64,000 bases of DNA from Verrucomicrobiaceae bacterium (GCA_016795465.1 JAEUHK010000059.1:17182-81181); one strand, 5' to 3'; shown: positions 43,682-53,064, counted from the first letter of the stretch. Made by a program: numbers and translations. Notes: generated by a model from the sequence alone, not told the origin.

Positions 43682-44455
43682 ATGCAATACCAAAAACTTT
43701 CTTTCCGAAAAAAAACTTGGCTGGCCGCTGCCCTAGTGGTCTTCACCAGCATGATTTCCTCCTCTGTGGCCCGTGCCCAACTCGGCCGGGCCGTGCGTCA
43801 GGTCATTGTAACCCAAGCTGCGGGCTGGAACTCGAACACCGCCACGATGCAGTGTTACCAACGTCCCTCGGCACGAGATCCGTGGCAGCCAGTGTTTGCC
43901 AAGCCGGTGCCCGTGCTGCTTGGGAAAAAAGGTCTGGCCTGGGGTCGTGGGGTCTTCAACCCGCCAGCCAATGGCATTCCTGCCAAGGTCGAAAAGGATT
44001 GGAAGGCACCCGCAGGCATTTTCCAATTGGGCAGCCTGTTTGGCTACGCATCCACCGCACCCGGTGGAGCCCGCTGGCCTTACATCCAGGTGGGCCCATG
44101 GGACGCCTACGTGGACGACTCCAACAATCCCTATTACAACCGGCATGTCCGCATCGATCCCCGGCAGGGCGTTCCCCCGTGGTTTGAAAAGCAGCGAATG
44201 CGCCTCGGAGATGCCGCCTACAAATGGATGCTCGAAATCCGTCACAACCAGCAACCAGCGGCCCCAGGCTACGGCAGTGCCATTTTCTTCCACGTGCGCC
44301 GTGGACCAGACAAACCGAGCGCCGGATGCACAACCATGGCCGAGGCCGATCTCGTGCGCCTACTGCGCTGGCTGGATCCGCAGGCGGCACCGCATTACGT
44401 CCTGCTGCCAAAGGCGGACTACGCCGCACTTCGAGGTGCCTGGGGCCTGCCCTGA
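43682..44455 (+). CDS. Secreted L,D-transpeptidase-like (YkuD) protein
   Basis: A 257-residue protein; the ATG at 43682 starts a signal peptide (KTWLAAALVVFTSMISSSVARAQ). The C-terminal part has the YkuD signature FFHVRRGPDKPSAGCTTM, with His204 and catalytic Cys216, though the usual SHGCIR is replaced by SAGCTT, the ErfK-related variant. Such enzymes form 3-3 peptidoglycan cross-links or attach lipoproteins to the wall. A bidirectional terminator follows, and the upstream leader is AT-richer than the rest of the window. Confidence 0.82.
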   Translation: MQYQKLSFRKKTWLAAALVVFTSMISSSVARAQLGRAVRQVIVTQAAGWNSNTATMQCYQRPSARDPWQPVFAKPVPVLLGKKGLAWGRGVFNPPANGIPAKVEKDWKAPAGIFQLGSLFGYASTAPGGARWPYIQVGPWDAYVDDSNNPYYNRHVRIDPRQGVPPWFEKQRMRLGDAAYKWMLEIRHNQQPAAPGYGSAIFFHVRRGPDKPSAGCTTMAEADLVRLLRWLDPQAAPHYVLLPKADYAALRGAWGLP

Positions 44456-44461
44456 AGGCAC

Positions 44462-44497
44462 AAAAAAGGCACCACGGGTGAGCGTGGTGCCTGTTTT
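44462..44497. terminator. Bidirectional intrinsic terminator
   Basis: AGGCACCACG (44467-44476) and CGTGGTGCCT (44483-44492) form a perfect 10-bp stem with a 6-base loop. A GTTTT tract follows on the plus strand, and on the minus strand the stem is followed by six T residues, so it serves both convergent genes. Confidence 0.92.
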
Positions 44498-44519
44498 ACA
44501 GTGCCACTATGGCATCCGC

Positions 44520-45161
44520 TCATTTTTCGACCCAGCGGACCGCTTCCATCAGCAACTCACGAGCCGAGGCGAGGCCGAGTTTCTGGCGGATGTTCGCCTT
44601 ATGGGCGTCCACGGTCTTGGCGCTGAGGCCAAGTTTTTCGGCCATGGAGTGCGAATCAAACCCGCGTCCGACCATTTCAAAGATCTCCAACTGGCGGTCG
44701 CTGAGCATGCGGGCGGGTTCGCCACGGGAACCACCACCACGGGCGCTGCCTCCGGAGACGATGCTGCCCAGCAGGCTGGCGCTGAAGAAGAACGAACCCG
44801 TGGCGATCTGGCGCACACCTTGCAACACGCGTCCTGGTTGCTCGCCCTTCATCACATAGCCCATGGCACCGGCCCGCAGGCAGCGCTCAGCATAGACGTT
44901 CTCGTCATGCATCGAGTAAACGAGGATCTGAAGGTTCGCGTTGCTGGCCTTGAGCTTCTTAATGAGGTCCACGCCACTCCTGTCTTTCAGAGTGATGTCG
45001 AGAATGACGATGTCAGGCTTGAGTTTGCTGATTTGCTGGAGGGCGGTGTTGGCATCTTCGGCGCTGCCAACGACCTGCATGTCCTCTTGAGCGTCTATCA
45101 GCTTCTTAAGGCCTTCAATCACAATGGGATGGTCGTCTAGGATGTAGATTTTACTTTTCAC
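44520..45161 (-). CDS. NarL/FixJ-family response regulator
   Basis: A 213-residue regulator. The receiver domain has Asp9-Asp10 and phospho-acceptor Asp55 (VILDITLKDRSG), and YVMKGE supplies the conserved Lys. The LuxR-type helix-turn-helix is at about 152-205 (LSDRQLEIFEMVGRGFDSHSMAEKLGLSAKTVDAHKANI). A Gly/Ser-rich linker separates the domains. No histidine kinase is adjacent, so it is an orphan in this window. Confidence 0.92.
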   Translation of the reverse strand: MKSKIYILDDHPIVIEGLKKLIDAQEDMQVVGSAEDANTALQQISKLKPDIVILDITLKDRSGVDLIKKLKASNANLQILVYSMHDENVYAERCLRAGAMGYVMKGEQPGRVLQGVRQIATGSFFFSASLLGSIVSGGSARGGGSRGEPARMLSDRQLEIFEMVGRGFDSHSMAEKLGLSAKTVDAHKANIRQKLGLASARELLMEAVRWVEK

Positions 45162-45358
45162 GGTCCCGCCAGTTCATTCACAGCCAAGGCATTGTCAAAT
45201 TACCATCCTTAAGAATTTCATCAATCACAGGCGGTCACGCGAACACTGCAAACTGTCCATTAGTCGAATGACCAAATTTAGCCTCCCCTGCACTGCCATG
45301 ACTGCAAATCGAGCAAAAGGACTCCCTTCGTTTCGTTAAGCGCATCACCTGCCCCCCA

Positions 45359-46288
45359 ATGAAACACCTTCTAACCCTGCTCCTCCTCTCCACGCTCACC
45401 TCCTCGCTGCATGCACAAAAGGCAGGCAAAGAGAAGAAACTCGTCCACCTCACCAATTCGGCGGGCATCACGAAGGACATTGTTTTCAAACAGACGCCAG
45501 AGGGAGAGCTCAAGCTGCACTTCTTCATGCCGCCAAAAGCTGATGTGAGCATCGCGGTCCAGAAACCCTGTGTGGTGTTCTTTTTCGGAGGGGGGTGGAA
45601 GAGCGGCTCTTATCTCCAGTTCGTCCCGCAAGCTGAATATCTGGCCAGCCGCGGCATTGTGGCTGCTTGTTCGGATTATCGAATCCTCAGTATCCACAAA
45701 ACGCTGCCGGACAAAGCTGTCGAGGACGCCAAAAGCGCCATTCGCTGGGTGCGCGGGCACGCGGATGAACTCGGCATCGACCCGGACAAGATTATCGCGG
45801 CCGGTGGGTCGGCCGGCGGACATCTGGCCGCCTGCACCGCGCTGGTGTCGGCATACGACGCTCCCACCGATAACAAGTCTGTGTCATCCAAACCCAATGC
45901 CATGGTGCTCTTCAACCCCGCGATGAACATCGCCACCCTCTTCAAGGAGCGAGCCACCTCCGGCACTCCGGGTATCACTCTCGAAATGGCGGAGGCCATC
46001 ACGCCCAACTCCTTTGTCACAAAAGACACTCCGCCGGCGATCTTGTTTTTCGGCAGCGAGGACAAGCTCAAACTCGGTGCCGATGAATACCGCCAGAAAG
46101 CCCTCAAACTGGGCCTGCGGGCCGAAATGTGGGTGGCCCCCGGTCAGGCGCATGGCTTCTTCAACAAGGAGCCCTGGCTCCAGGTCACCGCACGCCAGAT
46201 GGACGTGTTTCTAACCTCGCTCGGCTATCTGGGCGGGGAACCGACGCTCAAACTCCCTCCTGATGCGCCGCCCCTGAGCCGCGAATGA
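45359..46288 (+). CDS. Secreted alpha/beta-hydrolase (esterase)
   Basis: A 309-residue exported esterase or lipase of the HSL/acetyl-esterase type. After signal peptide LLLLSTLTSSLHAQ it has the oxyanion motif FFFGGGWKSGS (an HGGG-like loop with Gly in place of His), nucleophile GGSAGGH (Ser151), an acid in FFGSEDKL and His in GQAHGFF. Probably deacetylates plant polysaccharides or oligosaccharides. Standing alone; a short hairpin (TGAGATC/GATCTCA, 46315-46334) lies after it. Confidence 0.85.
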   Translation: MKHLLTLLLLSTLTSSLHAQKAGKEKKLVHLTNSAGITKDIVFKQTPEGELKLHFFMPPKADVSIAVQKPCVVFFFGGGWKSGSYLQFVPQAEYLASRGIVAACSDYRILSIHKTLPDKAVEDAKSAIRWVRGHADELGIDPDKIIAAGGSAGGHLAACTALVSAYDAPTDNKSVSSKPNAMVLFNPAMNIATLFKERATSGTPGITLEMAEAITPNSFVTKDTPPAILFFGSEDKLKLGADEYRQKALKLGLRAEMWVAPGQAHGFFNKEPWLQVTARQMDVFLTSLGYLGGEPTLKLPPDAPPLSRE

Positions 46289-46368
46289 TGGCCTGTGAGA
46301 TTTCTGTGGTGTTTTGAGATCCTTTCTGATCTCATCGGGGTGGTTTTATCCAACAGCCATCCACTCTT

Positions 46369-48069
46369 ATGACCACGACTGAAGCTATCCGTTGGTTCAA
46401 GCATACGTTCTACCAAGAACTCGGCGAGTCTGTCTCAGGCACGCTTTTCTCCATCGACCAGCTCTGTGCCATCGCCTTCCAGGAAACCGGTTACATTTGG
46501 CGGAACCTCACCGCCGGCCACCCTGCGAAGCCCATCTTTCCCTATTGCGTGGGAGACACGCTCGACACGCCGAATCGCAGTGCGTTTCCAAAAAATCGCG
46601 CGGCATTGGAGGCAGTCGAAAAGGGCAAGGAGATGTTTCAGATCGCCAGGAAAGCTTTGGAAACAGTCGCTACCGTCGATGCTGGCTACGCCAAGGTCGC
46701 GAAGAACAAGAACAAGTTCTGCCATGGCTTCGGCGTGTTCCAGTATGACATCCAGTTCTTCAAAACAGACGCGTCGTGGTTTCTGCAAAAGAAGTGGGAG
46801 GACTTTGCTGCCTGCCGTGAGCATGTCATCGCCGAATTGAAGGCCGCCTTGAAACGTCAAGGCTGGCAAAACAAGACGAGCCTCACCGATACCGAGCGCG
46901 TTCACGTCTGCATCGCCTACAACAAGGGCAAATCAGATCTCTCCAAGGGCTTCAAGCAGGGGCACTTCGACGGTGAACGCTACTACGGCGAGAGAATCTT
47001 CGAATACCTCACGATCGCCAAAAACGTCCCGCCGCCAGGCCCCGCCGCAGAACCAACTCCGGTGGTTAATGTCACACTGCCGCCTCCCACCGAGGTCGAG
47101 GTGACAGGAAAACTCTTCCAAGTGGCCGTGAACGCCGGGTCCACGCTCAATGTGCGCAGCTCACCCGAGATTCCCGAAAAGAAGCCGGATTCCAATGTCA
47201 TCGGCAAACTGCCCGCCGGTCAGATCGTGCAGTATCTGGAGGGCAAAAAGACCGCTGACTTCTGGAAGATCGAAACGAGCCGCAACGGGGCGCACATCGT
47301 CGGCTATGCCTCGCCGAAGTATCTGAAGCCCGCTCCGGCTGGCGAGACCATCGAGGTCGTCAAACCTGCCGAAGTGCCGCCGCAGGCTGGCATCATCGCC
47401 GCGCACCTCACACCTTCGTCCGGCACCATCATCGCTCGTGCCAACAATGCGGGAGCCTACTCTTTGAACGAGAAAGGCATGCCCGGCCGCGATGGAGCCG
47501 ATGCCGCCACCCGCTGTGCGCAGATCGCCGCGATCATCGAATGGCTCGCCGTCGATAAAGCATCCCACAAACGCTACCAGCCGCGTGATGGCATGACCTT
47601 CTGCAACATCTACGCCCACGATTTCTGCACCTGCTCCGGTGTTTATCTGCCGCGTGTGTGGTGGAACGGCCCCGCTCTCATCAAGCTCGCCCAAGGGCAG
47701 ACCGTCGTGCCCAAATACGACGACACCGTCGATGAAGTCCGCGCCAACGACCTCTACCGCTGGCTGCGTGATTTTGGCCCGCAGTTCGGCTGGCGTCAGA
47801 CCAGCACGCTCACCAAGCTCCAGGAGGCGGCGAACAACGGCGGCGTGGGCATCATCGTCGCCCGCCGCGTGCAGGAAGGAAAAAGCGGGCACATTGTGGC
47901 CGTCGTGCCCGAAACGGCCTCCAAACGGGCCATCCGCGACAATCAGGGCAACGTCACGCATCCGCTGCAAAGCCAGGCGGGTTCCACCAACTACCGTTAC
48001 GGCACCGGAAAGACCAACTGGTGGCTCGGCGAGCAGTTCGCCGAATCTGCGTTCTGGATCCATGCCTGA
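46369..48069 (+). CDS. Multidomain peptidoglycan-hydrolase-like protein (lysozyme-like, SH3b, CHAP/NlpC-like) without signal peptide
   Basis: A 566-residue protein. Residues 20-215 resemble a lysozyme/transglycosylase fold: candidate catalytic Glu39 in AIAFQETGY and the FGVFQYD motif (about 121-127), as in SLT/goose lysozyme GxxQ regions. Residues about 247-322 form an SH3b domain (LNVRSSPEI and GKLPAGQIVQYL). The C-terminal 200 residues carry Cys412 (TFCNIYAHDF) and His508 (SGHIVAVV), the CHAP/NlpC-type Cys-His arrangement. There is no N-terminal signal peptide, as in phage endolysins or type VI/tail-delivered effectors. A lipoprotein and a small helical protein follow within 21 bp and with a 4-bp overlap. 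Confidence 0.75.
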   Translation: MTTTEAIRWFKHTFYQELGESVSGTLFSIDQLCAIAFQETGYIWRNLTAGHPAKPIFPYCVGDTLDTPNRSAFPKNRAALEAVEKGKEMFQIARKALETVATVDAGYAKVAKNKNKFCHGFGVFQYDIQFFKTDASWFLQKKWEDFAACREHVIAELKAALKRQGWQNKTSLTDTERVHVCIAYNKGKSDLSKGFKQGHFDGERYYGERIFEYLTIAKNVPPPGPAAEPTPVVNVTLPPPTEVEVTGKLFQVAVNAGSTLNVRSSPEIPEKKPDSNVIGKLPAGQIVQYLEGKKTADFWKIETSRNGAHIVGYASPKYLKPAPAGETIEVVKPAEVPPQAGIIAAHLTPSSGTIIARANNAGAYSLNEKGMPGRDGADAATRCAQIAAIIEWLAVDKASHKRYQPRDGMTFCNIYAHDFCTCSGVYLPRVWWNGPALIKLAQGQTVVPKYDDTVDEVRANDLYRWLRDFGPQFGWRQTSTLTKLQEAANNGGVGIIVARRVQEGKSGHIVAVVPETASKRAIRDNQGNVTHPLQSQAGSTNYRYGTGKTNWWLGEQFAESAFWIHA

Positions 48070-48089
48070 ACCTTCTCGCCCCAAAGACC

Positions 48090-48545
48090 ATGACCACCCA
48101 CCTTCATCGGCTCACCCTCATCGCGCTGCTTCTGGGTTTGCTCTCCAGTTGCAGCAGCGTGCTCTTCGTCGCACCCTACGACGCGGAATTTGACCGCGGG
48201 CTGGCCTCCTTGCAGGAGGATACCGCGGTGTTCCTCGCCCGCATGCGCCGCACACGCGGCTCCCATGATGCCAATGCCACCTTCTACGACGAGGCCGCCG
48301 CCCGCGTGGATGCCCTGCGCATGCGTGCGGAGCTCTACGGCGAAAAACTCAACCAAGGCACGCTCACGAACCTAGACAGGCTCCAAAGCGCCTTCAAGGA
48401 TCTTCAGGAGGCGCATCGTGACGGGCCGCTCACCAGCTCTGTCTGGGCACGCACCATGAACACGCACTTCCGCGCCCTGCTGCAGATCGAACTGCACAAA
48501 AAACATAGCCTCACCATCAACCCGCCCGAGGAGGAGCCATCATGA
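48090..48545 (+). CDS. Small lipoprotein in the hydrolase cassette
   Basis: A 151-residue protein with lipobox GLLSSC (Cys20) after a hydrophobic stretch. The mature part is helical and charged (DRGLASLQEDTAVFLARMRRTRG) with a proline-rich acidic tail. Unrecognised. It begins 20 bp after the peptidoglycan hydrolase gene and overlaps the next gene by 4 bp. An immunity or outer-membrane-spanin-like role is possible; a lipid-anchored helical protein fits both. Confidence 0.7.
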   Translation: MTTHLHRLTLIALLLGLLSSCSSVLFVAPYDAEFDRGLASLQEDTAVFLARMRRTRGSHDANATFYDEAAARVDALRMRAELYGEKLNQGTLTNLDRLQSAFKDLQEAHRDGPLTSSVWARTMNTHFRALLQIELHKKHSLTINPPEEEPS

Positions 48546-48865
48546 ATGCCAAGCAACTCGCCACCGACATGCTGAAGGCTGCGGAGTCAGCGCTCAAAGC
48601 GCACACCGACGAGGCCCATCCTTACCTCAAGATGGAGACAAAGAAGCTCGCAGAGACCGCCCAGCTCATCGCCGACGACTTTGCCGCGGGTGACATCACT
48701 CCGAAGCAGGCCAAAATCCTCGTCAAGATGCAGGCGGATGCCAGCGCCTCCGTGCTGACGGCCATCGACACCATCGGCCGCATCGCCGCCCAGGATGCCA
48801 TCAATGCCGCGCTGAAGATCCTCAAGACCGCGGTAAACACCGCTGCGGGCATCGCCCTGCTTTGA
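48542..48865 (+). CDS. Small alpha-helical protein, third gene of the hydrolase cassette
   Basis: A 107-residue Ala-rich protein without signal peptide or clear membrane helix; the end (NTAAGIALL) is mildly hydrophobic. It is almost wholly helix-forming (AAESALKAHTDEAHPYLKM, then KQAKILVKMQADASASVLTAID). Function unknown. Start overlaps the lipoprotein stop (ATGA), so the three are probably one transcript. Confidence 0.65.
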   Translation: MNAKQLATDMLKAAESALKAHTDEAHPYLKMETKKLAETAQLIADDFAAGDITPKQAKILVKMQADASASVLTAIDTIGRIAAQDAINAALKILKTAVNTAAGIALL

Positions 48866-48872
48866 GCCTCTC

Positions 48873-49913
48873 TTAGCGACCAAAAACGTCCTTTTCGGTC
48901 ACCAGGCCATCTTTAACGACGGTATCCCGGAGGTTGTCCTTCGTGACGGAATGGATGGGAAGGAAGACAGAAGGCACATCCGTCTGGCCGTTCGGTGACA
49001 CATCGCGTGCAATGATGGGGCGATGCTGCGCGAGGCGGACCGCGAGTGCGGCGGCTTGTTTGGAAAGCAGATGCAGCGGCTTGTAGATCGTCATCGTCTG
49101 CGTGCCTTGAACAATGCGCTGACAGGCCGCGAGGTCGGCGTCCTGGCCCGTGACGATCACTTTTCCGGCGATGCCTTCCTCGGTGAGTGCCTGAATGGCC
49201 CCACCAGCCGTGCCATCGTTGCTGGCGAGGATGGCGTCAAAGTTCGGGCCATGCTTCGTGATTGCGGCGTTGATGATTTTCTTCGCGTTTTCGGGCTTCC
49301 AGTCATCCGCCCAGTCCTCGTGAAGCACCTCCACCTTCCCGGCGGCGATCAGCGGCTGCAAAACATGGTCCTGGCCCTGCTTGAAGAGCTTCGCGTTGTT
49401 ATCGGTCTTCGCTCCATAGATGCGCAGCAGGCGCATTTTGCCCGTGGCGGGCAGTCGCTCGGCCAAAAACTGCGCCTGCAGCTCGCCGACCTTCACGTTG
49501 TCAAAGGTGATGTAGAGGTCGAGATCGCAGCCGGTGATCAGGCGGTCATAAGCCAGCACCGGAATGTGGGCCTGATGAGCGAGATTGACGGCCTTCGCCA
49601 TCGCGGCGGCGTCTTTGGGAATGATGACGAGCGCATCCACCTTCCGCGTGATGAGCGCCTCCACATCGGCGAGCTGCCGTGTGTCGCTGCTGTTCGCCGA
49701 AAGCACCTCGACATCGGCTCCGAGCTTGCCGGCCTCGGCGACGAACAAATCACGATCCTTCTGCCAGCGCTCTTCTTTGAGTGTGTCCATCGAAAGACCG
49801 ATCAGGGGTCGCGTCCGGGTCGCCGGACCACTGCCGCCGCCGCGTGAAATCACGAGGCCGGTGAGCACGCTGAGCACGCAGGAAACGATGACGAGCAGGA
49901 TGCGCGGATTCAT
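48873..49913 (-). CDS. XylF-like sugar-binding protein
   Basis: A 346-residue periplasmic binding protein (type I fold) with an N-terminal signal or anchor (ILLVIVSCVLSVLTGLVIS). The pattern IGLSMDTLKEERWQKDRDLFV, NSSDTRQLADVEALITRKVDALVIIP and ITFDNVKVGELQAQFL matches D-xylose-binding XylF, and ILASNDGTAGGAIQAL the hinge region. No ABC ATPase or permease gene is adjacent, so it is either an orphan receptor or works with a transporter elsewhere. The start at 49913 precedes the signal; a longer in-frame start was ignored. The acetyl-esterase-like gene is 5 bp upstream. Confidence 0.85.
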   Translation of the reverse strand: MNPRILLVIVSCVLSVLTGLVISRGGGSGPATRTRPLIGLSMDTLKEERWQKDRDLFVAEAGKLGADVEVLSANSSDTRQLADVEALITRKVDALVIIPKDAAAMAKAVNLAHQAHIPVLAYDRLITGCDLDLYITFDNVKVGELQAQFLAERLPATGKMRLLRIYGAKTDNNAKLFKQGQDHVLQPLIAAGKVEVLHEDWADDWKPENAKKIINAAITKHGPNFDAILASNDGTAGGAIQALTEEGIAGKVIVTGQDADLAACQRIVQGTQTMTIYKPLHLLSKQAAALAVRLAQHRPIIARDVSPNGQTDVPSVFLPIHSVTKDNLRDTVVKDGLVTEKDVFGR

Positions 49914-49918
49914 GATTG

Positions 49919-50785
49919 TTAGTCCAGGTAGCCCATCGACTTCATCCATTCCACGACGCGAACAGGCCATTCATTGACCGGCTGGCCGTTCTTCTTCATG
50001 CCAAAGCCGTGGCCGCCCTTCGCGTAGATGTGCAATTCCGCAGGCAGGTTCTTCTTTTTGTATTCGAGATAGAGCAAAGCGCTGCCCGAGGCCGGCCAGG
50101 GATCATCGTGAGCATGCACGAAGCACATCGGCGGAGCCTTCGCGCCTACTTCAAAGCCCGGCAGCAGTTTCGTGGGCTCTTCCTTGCTCACCAAATAGGC
50201 CGGATAGACCGGAATCGCGAAATTCGGCGTGGCGTCCTCGACATCCAGCTTCGGATCGGTGGTGTAAGTGCGGTCGTTCGCATGCAGCGCCGTCATCACC
50301 GTGAGATGACCACCGGCGGAAAAGCCTAGAATACCCACGCGGTCCGGTTTGATGCCCCACTCGGTGGCGTGATGGCGGATCAGGCCAATGGCACGCTGCG
50401 TGTCCTGCAAAGGCTCGCGGCTCGGATCATTCGGATCACGCTTTGGCACGCGATACTTCAGCAGCACGCCGGTGATGCCATGCTGGTTCAAAAACTCACA
50501 CACTTGCGAACCCTCGTGCTCGTAGGCGAGGATGCCATAGCCACCGCCGGGGCACACCAGCACCGCCGCGCCATTCGGCTTCTCTGGCTTGAAGACAGTG
50601 ATCATCGGCTCCGTGACGTTGGTGAGGCGCATCACGTCGTTTTCGTTCTTCTTCGGCATCTCCTTCTCGGCTTCCATCTTGAAGCCGGGCTTCTCCGGAG
50701 CGCCTTGCGGCCAGAGTTTCATCTGAAGAGGTTCCGCGGCAAACAGGCTGCCGCAGGCGAGGAAGAGGACGGGCGTGAACTTCAT
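49919..50785 (-). CDS. Secreted acetyl-xylan-esterase-like alpha/beta hydrolase
   Basis: A 288-residue exported hydrolase (signal peptide MKFTPVLFLACGSLFAA). It has the PGGGYG oxyanion loop, nucleophile GFSAGGH (Ser156), an acid in VHAHDDPWP and His in GGHGFGMK. The match to BD-FAE/acetyl-xylan-esterase-type enzymes, together with the XylF-like gene 5 bp downstream, points to hemicellulose deacetylation and xylose uptake as one unit. Confidence 0.85.
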   Translation of the reverse strand: MKFTPVLFLACGSLFAAEPLQMKLWPQGAPEKPGFKMEAEKEMPKKNENDVMRLTNVTEPMITVFKPEKPNGAAVLVCPGGGYGILAYEHEGSQVCEFLNQHGITGVLLKYRVPKRDPNDPSREPLQDTQRAIGLIRHHATEWGIKPDRVGILGFSAGGHLTVMTALHANDRTYTTDPKLDVEDATPNFAIPVYPAYLVSKEEPTKLLPGFEVGAKAPPMCFVHAHDDPWPASGSALLYLEYKKKNLPAELHIYAKGGHGFGMKKNGQPVNEWPVRVVEWMKSMGYLD

Positions 50786-50809
50786 GGTGGGCCGCCATTG
50801 GAGCGGAAA

Positions 50810-52102
50810 TCACCGCGCGATGCAAGGCAGCATCATCGCGTCCCGCATGCCGTGGAGGATTTTTTTGTCCGCCGGGCACACCGTGGCCAGCACACCTCCG
50901 AGCACCGGCTCGTCCACCTCAGCCGCACCGAAGTAATACGGGCACAAACGCACCCGGCTCTGCATCACCCGCGTGCTCTGCGCATCCTCGACCCACGCCG
51001 GATGCGGCACCACCTTGGCCCGGTGAAACTCCTGCAGCACAAACGGATTCGTCGGGAAGCTCGCCAGCGCCTCCTCAATCGCCCCGCCCCACTGCTCCTG
51101 CGATAAATCGTGGCCAATGAAGACACCACGCGAGCCCCAGCCACGCTCGGAGAAGCCGCTGATCTTCAGCACCAGTTCGCGTTTCTTGCCGCCAAAGGTC
51201 TTCATCTCGTGCCAGCTCTGGATGTCGAGCTTGGGAAACACCGCGAAGGGCGGCAGCGGAGCCGGATCGACCACCCAGCCGAAGGGAATGCATTTTTGAA
51301 GCAGTTCGTGGTGCTTGGTTCCTAGTTCTTGGTTCCAATAGCCTTCGAGAGCTGGCGACCAGAAAAGGGCGAGCCAGAGCTTTTCTTCGAGAAAGGCCTT
51401 CAAAGGAGGAGTGAAGCTCAATTCACCATTTTCGGCCATGCGCAGCATCGCATCGGCATTCTCGACGTTCGCGAGATCAAAGAGCTCAAAGAAGCGGTAG
51501 AGGGACATGCCGCTCAATTCATACGGCTGCACCTCCCACGGCCTCAACACACGACGCCCGAGCTTGTCAGCCAGCCACTGCATCTCCGGCGCATAGTCGC
51601 CACTCTCTCGCGAGATGATGAAATCCTCATCCGGAAAAGCCTGCGCAAAACCATCGACCATGCCCGAGGCTCCACCGATCACATTTTGGCCCAGCGAGGC
51701 ATACGTTTCATTCAGCCACGCCGTCAGCCCGATGCCGCCGGGCAGCGAATCGAGCTCCGAAATGCACACGCCATCCTCCGTCAATACGAGGTCAGGACGC
51801 AGCACGCGTGGCAGATCATTCCGCCAACGCTCCGAGCGGCCCAGCCGCACCACGCGTTCGGGTTTGCCCTGATCGATCAGTTTGGCCACCCAGGCATGAC
51901 GCTCATCAAAGTAGAGCGCATTGCAGGCCCGCTGAAAGGCTCGCAAGGCCGGCCCGAGTTCGCGAATGAGTGCCACCGTGCCTGCATCGAGCGCAAAAGC
52001 CTCCGGCGAGAGCACCCACTCCTTCTCTGCGAAGAAGCCCTGCGCCGGAAAGGCGGCTCGGAGGCGGGCGATGGTATCAGCGGGAGTCATGCGGGGGCGC
52101 AT
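50810..52102 (-). CDS. Conserved protein, ATP-grasp-like
   Basis: A 430-residue cytoplasmic protein I cannot name. The N-terminal half has alternating alpha/beta segments ([48 protein letters not shown]). The C-terminal half includes [21 protein letters not shown] and PFVLQEFHR, reminiscent of the nucleotide-binding lobe of ATP-grasp ligases of the glutathionylspermidine-synthase type. The ATG at 52102 is taken because GGGGA lies just upstream; ATG at 52090 is the alternative. A short repeat-like insertion near the middle (51304-51339) stays in frame. The 24-bp gap to the esterase gene suggests co-transcription. Confidence 0.6.
   Translation of the reverse strand: MRPRMTPADTIARLRAAFPAQGFFAEKEWVLSPEAFALDAGTVALIRELGPALRAFQRACNALYFDERHAWVAKLIDQGKPERVVRLGRSERWRNDLPRVLRPDLVLTEDGVCISELDSLPGGIGLTAWLNETYASLGQNVIGGASGMVDGFAQAFPDEDFIISRESGDYAPEMQWLADKLGRRVLRPWEVQPYELSGMSLYRFFELFDLANVENADAMLRMAENGELSFTPPLKAFLEEKLWLALFWSPALEGYWNQELGTKHHELLQKCIPFGWVVDPAPLPPFAVFPKLDIQSWHEMKTFGGKKRELVLKISGFSERGWGSRGVFIGHDLSQEQWGGAIEEALASFPTNPFVLQEFHRAKVVPHPAWVEDAQSTRVMQSRVRLCPYYFGAAEVDEPVLGGVLATVCPADKKILHGMRDAMMLPCIAR
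51304..51339. repeat. In-frame TTGGTTCCTAGTTC-type repeat inside a gene
   Basis: The phrases GTTCGTGGTGCTTGG, TTCCTAGTTC and TTGGTTCCAAT are close to parts of the dispersed repeat at 63308-63370 (CTTGGGTTCCTAGTCC). Here they encode [11 protein letters not shown] within the ATP-grasp-like protein without breaking the frame. Confidence 0.4.
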
Positions 52103-52194
52103 TCATTCCCCAGCTTTGCCGTCTCTCAACCTCCAGACGATGCGAAATCATCATCGACAGCCTCGCGTCTTTTCGCTCCACTAACCGCACCACC

Positions 52195-53064
52195 ATGAAA
52201 ACGCTGTTCTGCCTCTTTTTGTCCATCGCCACCACCTTCGCCGCGGATGCGGAAGCTTTGAAAAAGCTCGGAGCCAAGGTCACTGAGACCGGCGGAGTCG
52301 TCACGCAGGTGAATGTGAAGTGCGATGCCTTCACCGAGGCCGATTTCAAGACGCTCGGCAGCTTCACCATGATCAAAGACCTCACGATCAGTGGCAAAAC
52401 GATCACCGACAGCACGCTGGCCCTGCTCACCGGGCTCACGGAACTCGAACGTCTCAGCAGCGATGGCATCCAGCTCACGGATGCGGGCTACAAGCACTTC
52501 GCTGCGTTTCAGAAGCTCAAATCGCTGTCGTTCTTCCATCCCGCGTTTCGCTCGAAGGAGTTCACCGGCAGCGGCCTCGCAGCCTTGAAGGCCTTGCCAA
52601 AGCTCGAAAAGCTCACCTTTGCCGGATCGACCGCTGGCGACATCGCGATGGAGGCCATCGGCCAGCTCACGCAGGTGAAGGAATTCCGCACCTGGCACAC
52701 CGCGCAGACGCAGGCGGGCAATGCGCACCTTGCGAAGCTTTCTCTCACCGGGCTCCGCATCGGCCAGCGCCTGCCGGAATGGGGCAAAGACACGCCGATC
52801 AGCTTCGATGAGTCCACGATGAGCGTCATCGCCCAGATCAAGACCCTCGAAGCCCTCGAACTCACCGAGGCCCGCCTCTCCGCGAAAATCATTCCGCATC
52901 TCCAAGCCCTTCAGAAGCTCAAAAAACTCAAAATCGAGACCGTGGACATCTCCGCCGCCGATGTGGAGGCCATCAAAGCCGCGCTGCCGAACTGCCAGGT
53001 GGACTTCAAACCGATGACCGATGCCGAAAAGGAGGCGCTGCTGGTGAAAAAGCTGCGGCTGTAA
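52195..53064 (+). CDS. Secreted leucine-rich-repeat-like protein
   Basis: A 289-residue protein; the ATG at 52195 opens signal peptide [18 protein letters not shown]. The rest is a run of about ten LRR-like units of 24-26 residues ([59 protein letters not shown]), the G-bacterial LRR type common in Verrucomicrobia and Planctomycetes. Likely a protein-binding surface outside the inner membrane; ligand unknown. No neighbour shares its direction closely. Confidence 0.8.
   Translation: MKTLFCLFLSIATTFAADAEALKKLGAKVTETGGVVTQVNVKCDAFTEADFKTLGSFTMIKDLTISGKTITDSTLALLTGLTELERLSSDGIQLTDAGYKHFAAFQKLKSLSFFHPAFRSKEFTGSGLAALKALPKLEKLTFAGSTAGDIAMEAIGQLTQVKEFRTWHTAQTQAGNAHLAKLSLTGLRIGQRLPEWGKDTPISFDESTMSVIAQIKTLEALELTEARLSAKIIPHLQALQKLKKLKIETVDISAADVEAIKAALPNCQVDFKPMTDAEKEALLVKKLRL

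Noticed and set aside
45162..45358. Small gene in the AT-richer gap between the NarL-type and esterase genes
   Set aside because: It probably holds two divergent promoters, but I could not identify convincing -35/-10 pairs or any frame worth calling.
46315..46334. TGAGATC/GATCTCA hairpin after the esterase gene as a terminator
   Set aside because: A 7-bp AT-containing stem with no T tract immediately after it; too weak to claim.
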